Of a DNA stretch of 64,000 nt, positions 61,315-64,000 are shown one piece after another. The notes beneath the pieces are model-generated. The model made no database searches. It was not told the DNA's origin and worked only from the letters and a program-made list of their open reading frames with translations. The DNA lies in NCBI RefSeq assembly GCF_042646205.1, contig NZ_JBHRTF010000003.1, positions 558,001-622,000 of the forward strand, given 5' to 3'. Every line of letters starts with the position of its first letter. Position 1 is the stretch's first letter. Made by a program: the position numbers and the translations under genes. Source of the stretch: Cellvibrio fontiphilus_A. Lineage in GTDB: Bacteria > Pseudomonadota > Gammaproteobacteria > Pseudomonadales > Cellvibrionaceae.

Positions 61315-62652
61315 ATGCAACATCTTTATCAGAACAAAAACAGCAAACCACACATGAAAAATATCAAGCAGCTAGGCAGCGCTTTTTTGTTCGCCAGCTT
61401 CGCGCTATCAATAAGTGCAAGCGCGGCGGACGTCATATCCATTTATAAAGATAAGCCGCTTAAAGATTCACAAATATTGTTGGAAAGTTCAGGCCAGCAA
61501 CTGAAATTTAATGGCACTACTTTGGTTACGCCAAAAGGTGATGTCCAGTTACAAACCAGTAGTAAAAAAAAGGCATCTGATGCCCTGAGATTCAGCTGGA
61601 AAGATACCTGGTACTCCAGCATGACACTGAACGCAGCAACTCCGTTGGATTTATCGGGAATGATGAAAGACGGTGTGTTGGCTCTGGATGTAAAAATCGA
61701 TGAACTCGATAAGGGCGGTATTTCTTTTAAAATGAAATGCAAATCCGATAACTGTAATCGCGTGGTACCTTTTACCATGGCGGCGCGCGAGTTGCGTGGT
61801 AAAGGGTGGAGCAAAGCTTACGTGCCGCTGAATTGTTTTGTGCAAGATAATGACGACTTTAGTGCAACCACAACACCTTTTGCCCTGGATGTAGGCGGGC
61901 AGGGTGGTGTATCCATTGCCAATGTAGAATTACTGGCCAAAGCGCCAAAAAAAGTGGCGTTGCTTGAATGCCCTGATTACAAAACCGCGTCAACCACTCC
62001 CGACATGTTAAATGAGTGGTGGTCTATTGATTGGTGGTTGCCGCGCCATGAACAAAAACGATTGGAAGCCAAAACCATTGCCGAGAAAGGTAGAAAAATA
62101 GATTTATTATTTATTGGTGACTCCATTACTCAAGGTTGGGAGGGCGATGGCGCACCTGTTTGGCAAAAACATTACGCCAATAGAAATGCGTTTGCGATTG
62201 GCTTCGGCGGCGACCGCACAGAAAATGTATTGTGGCGCTTACAGCATGGTGCGGTAGAAAATATGTCGCCCAAGGTTGTGGTGCTGATGATTGGCACCAA
62301 CAACACCGGCCATCGCTATGAAAATCCAATCTATACCGCTGCGGGCATAAAAAAAATATTGGAAGAATTACAAACACGCCTGCCCAATTCCAAAGTGCTC
62401 ATGCTCGCCATTTTCCCGCGCGATGAGCAGCCCAATGGCGGCTTGCGCCTGATCAATAAAGGCGTGAATGCGATTATCAAAGACTACGCTGACAACAAAC
62501 GCGTATTTTTCGCCGATATTAATTCCGTTTTCTTAACCAAAGACGGCCTGCTGTCAAAAGAGATAATGCCTGATTTACTACACCCCAATGAAAAAGGTTA
62601 CCAGCTCTGGGTGGAGGCCCTGGAACCCCATTTACAAACACTGATGAAATAA
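61315..62652 (+). CDS. Secreted SGNH/GDSL esterase with N-terminal jelly-roll domain (CE20-like xyloglucan acetylesterase candidate)
   Basis: The 445-residue protein has a signal peptide (ASFALSISASAA), an N-terminal ExoP-type galactose-binding-like domain (about residues 40-220; TWYSSMTLNAATPLDLS, GVLALDVKIDEL) and an SGNH hydrolase domain. Catalytic Ser270 lies in FIGDSITQGW, the oxyanion blocks in GFGGDRTENVLWRL and MIGTNNTGH, and Asp420-His423 in DLLHPNEKGY. The combination resembles CE20 acetylesterases that deacetylate xyloglucan in Xanthomonas. The GH74 genes upstream support this, but PAF-acetylhydrolase-like esterases share the SGNH part. The start at 61315 has AAGGAG 14 bases upstream; ATG at 61354 gives a more standard signal peptide. 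Confidence 0.82.
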   Translation: MQHLYQNKNSKPHMKNIKQLGSAFLFASFALSISASAADVISIYKDKPLKDSQILLESSGQQLKFNGTTLVTPKGDVQLQTSSKKKASDALRFSWKDTWYSSMTLNAATPLDLSGMMKDGVLALDVKIDELDKGGISFKMKCKSDNCNRVVPFTMAARELRGKGWSKAYVPLNCFVQDNDDFSATTTPFALDVGGQGGVSIANVELLAKAPKKVALLECPDYKTASTTPDMLNEWWSIDWWLPRHEQKRLEAKTIAEKGRKIDLLFIGDSITQGWEGDGAPVWQKHYANRNAFAIGFGGDRTENVLWRLQHGAVENMSPKVVVLMIGTNNTGHRYENPIYTAAGIKKILEELQTRLPNSKVLMLAIFPRDEQPNGGLRLINKGVNAIIKDYADNKRVFFADINSVFLTKDGLLSKEIMPDLLHPNEKGYQLWVEALEPHLQTLMK

Positions 62653-62660
62653 TTGCTTTT

Positions 62661-62687
62661 GCGGCGCTCTTTGGGCGCCGTTTTTTA
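62661..62687 (+). terminator. Terminator after the SGNH esterase gene
   Basis: The arms CGGCGC and GCGCCG are followed by TTTTTT immediately after the gene. Confidence 0.82.
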
Positions 62688-62728
62688 TGTTTTAGAAAGG
62701 GTATCTGCACTATCCAGGAGAGAGTGGT

Positions 62729-63688
62729 ATGAGTGATGCTGATTGCGTTGGTCAGGAAGTAAGGGTTTCGACTTTTATTAAAAAAGTGTTTCAAGTTATT
62801 TTGATTGGTTTTTTGGCAACCACTTCGGTTTGCCATGCCAAAGAACTGGCAATTACTTTTGATGATGCACCTACACCTGACTCGGCTTTAATGGCAGGTC
62901 ATGAACGCACACAGAAAATAATTGCCACTTTGCAAAAGGCAAAAGTGCCAGATGCATTGTTTTTTGTGCAAGCCGATAGGTTGAACAAAACCACCCAATC
63001 GCGCTTGGATCAATACGCAGCAGCTGGTTTTCATATCGCAAACCACAGTTATAGCCATCAATCAGCAAGTGCATTAGGCAAGGACAATTATATAGCGGAT
63101 GTTAAAAGCGCTCACTTGCTGCTCAAAAACCAAAAGAACTTTTTGCCTTTCCACCGTTTTCCCTATCTGGATTGTGGCAAGGGCAAATCCTCCATTCTGG
63201 CAATCAGAGATTCCCTGGCTGAATTGGGCTACAAAGACGGTTATATAACCATCGCCCACTATGATTGGCATATAAGCAATTTGCTCGCGAGCGCCGCAGA
63301 AAATAAAAAAAATATAAATTATGAAAAAGCCAAACAGTTTTATGTAAATACCTTGTTCAGCGCTATTGAGTTTTACGACCAGGTTGCCATAAAAACCTTG
63401 GGCAAATCACCAAAACATGTGTTGCTTTTGCATGAAAATGACGCGGCAGCGTTATTTTTAGGGGATTTAATTGCGCACTTGCGCAGTAAAGGGTGGAATA
63501 TTATTACTCCGCAACAGGCCTATGAAGATCCTATATCCCGGGATCTTAGTAATATTGCCTATCACCACCAAAATCGGGTGGCTGCCATAGCACGCAAATC
63601 GGGTGTTCCAGAATATAAGTTGTATCACGAGTCAGAAAATGTGGCGTACCTGGACGCTGCATTTGAAGCGGCTGGTATTATTTTTTGA
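62729..63688 (+). CDS. Exported polysaccharide deacetylase (NodB homology)
   Basis: The 319-residue protein has a signal sequence (VILIGFLATTSVCHA) preceded by a 16-residue polar N-terminus. The NodB/CE4 motifs are present: motif 1 ITFDDAPT with Asp45 and Asp46, and motif 2 HSYSH with metal-binding His106 and His110. Motif 3 is in the FHRFPYLDCG segment, and the last in VLLLHENDAA. It removes N- or O-acetyl groups from a glycan using a divalent metal. Next to the acetylesterase-like gene it may act on acetylated plant polymer, but peptidoglycan or chitin oligomers cannot be excluded. AGGAGAG precedes the ATG. Confidence 0.87.
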   Translation: MSDADCVGQEVRVSTFIKKVFQVILIGFLATTSVCHAKELAITFDDAPTPDSALMAGHERTQKIIATLQKAKVPDALFFVQADRLNKTTQSRLDQYAAAGFHIANHSYSHQSASALGKDNYIADVKSAHLLLKNQKNFLPFHRFPYLDCGKGKSSILAIRDSLAELGYKDGYITIAHYDWHISNLLASAAENKKNINYEKAKQFYVNTLFSAIEFYDQVAIKTLGKSPKHVLLLHENDAAALFLGDLIAHLRSKGWNIITPQQAYEDPISRDLSNIAYHHQNRVAAIARKSGVPEYKLYHESENVAYLDAAFEAAGIIF

Positions 63689-63775
63689 ATTCCGAACACA
63701 GGTGGGTGATGTGCCTTCCTGCGAAGCTCTGCCAGCTTCCTTGTTTGTCGCTTAAATCATTTTAATCTTTCTTTG

Positions 63776-63814
63776 CATACGTATTCACGATGATTTTAAA
63801 TTTGAATACGTATG
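63776..63814. promoter_or_regulatory. Perfect 11-bp inverted repeat upstream of the last gene (possible operator)
   Basis: CATACGTATTC (63776-63786) and GAATACGTATG (63804-63814) are perfectly inverted around 17 bases, with centres 28 bases apart; each arm contains the palindrome ATACGTAT. No T run follows, so it is more likely a regulator-binding site than a terminator. It lies 73 bases before the next start codon. Confidence 0.5.
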
Positions 63815-63886
63815 TATTTCTTTGCCTATTTTAAGGCCCGCCTATTTAATCCGGCCCAATAATAATTTGGTTACGGATGAAGTCTT

Positions 63887-64000
63887 GTGAAAAAAAACCT
63901 CGTTTATTTTCTATTTTTTTCTTTTGGTGCAGTCGTATTCTGGGCTTGTAATGCGTATTTCTTGATAGATTCTGCGCCATTTCCTGTGGCGGCTAAAGAT
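63887..64000 (+). CDS. Start of an unidentified exported protein (partial)
   Basis: A GTG at 63887 with GGATGAAG just upstream opens a frame that continues to the window edge (38 codons). The first residues MKKNLVYFLFFSFGAVVFWA look like a signal peptide or membrane anchor. Too little is present to identify the product. It follows the inverted repeat at 63776, which may control it. Confidence 0.55.
   Translation, partial: MKKNLVYFLFFSFGAVVFWACNAYFLIDSAPFPVAAKD

Noticed and set aside
1..64000. tRNA, rRNA, CRISPR, prophage or insertion sequences
   Set aside because: Reading both strands showed no cloverleaf-like gene, rRNA segment, repeat-spacer array, integrase or transposase that I could support.

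Overview
The window looks like a chromosomal segment of a plant-polysaccharide-degrading gammaproteobacterium, most likely Cellvibrio or a close relative in the Cellvibrionaceae. The evidence is (i) housekeeping blocks whose gene order matches Pseudomonas-type genomes (mltD-gloB-methyltransferase-dnaQ, fimL-nudC-sohB, cysH-thrH-pabB) and (ii) secreted glycoside hydrolases with long poly-serine linkers, a Cellvibrio/Saccharophagus hallmark. Species was not determined. I saw no rRNA, tRNA, CRISPR array, insertion sequence or prophage.

Layout. 1-1521 (minus): a cut-off MAF/DUF115 flagellin-glycosylation gene. 1710-9499: acnB (minus), an SMP-30-type lipoprotein, a DUF1289 protein with miaE, and a secreted GH9 enzyme. 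9576-24000: mainly housekeeping genes: mltD, gloB, a YafS-like methyltransferase, dnaQ, fimL, nudC, a small membrane protein, sohB, msrA, an unrecognised 136-residue protein, cysH (APS-reductase type), thrH, a dienelactone hydrolase and pabB. 24098-32110: a DUF4230/DUF2339/DUF3999 membrane gene set, a viroplasmin-type RNase H1, a GT-C-like membrane protein and a lone SIR2-like protein. 32224-34953: secreted DUF1080 protein and a tannase/feruloyl-esterase-family enzyme.

35190-63688 is a large polysaccharide-utilization region, all on the plus strand and best read as a xyloglucan locus: GH5 lipoprotein, GH2, a TonB-dependent receptor followed closely by two tryptophan-halogenase-family flavoproteins and GH97, a membrane-anchored AraC regulator, GH29 alpha-L-fucosidase, a GH74-GH62 fusion, two tandemly duplicated GH74 enzymes, a SGNH esterase resembling xyloglucan acetylesterases (CE20-like) and a NodB-type deacetylase. 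The inferred flow is: surface GH74/GH5 enzymes cut the backbone, the receptor imports oligosaccharides, and GH2, GH29, GH97 and the esterases strip side groups. No GH31 alpha-xylosidase or GH3 beta-glucosidase is seen here, so the pathway must be completed elsewhere.

The most unusual items are the halogenase pair, in which the first member keeps every catalytic landmark and the second has lost them; the GH74-GH62 fusion with an internal hydrophobic segment and lipobox-like cysteine between its modules; the about 2.2-kb GH74 tandem duplication with exchanged N-termini; and the transmembrane AraC regulator with a periplasmic domain. Many starts were set by family alignment and ribosome-binding sites rather than by the longest open frame, including GTG (acnB, thrH, fimL, AraC) and TTG (sohB) starts.
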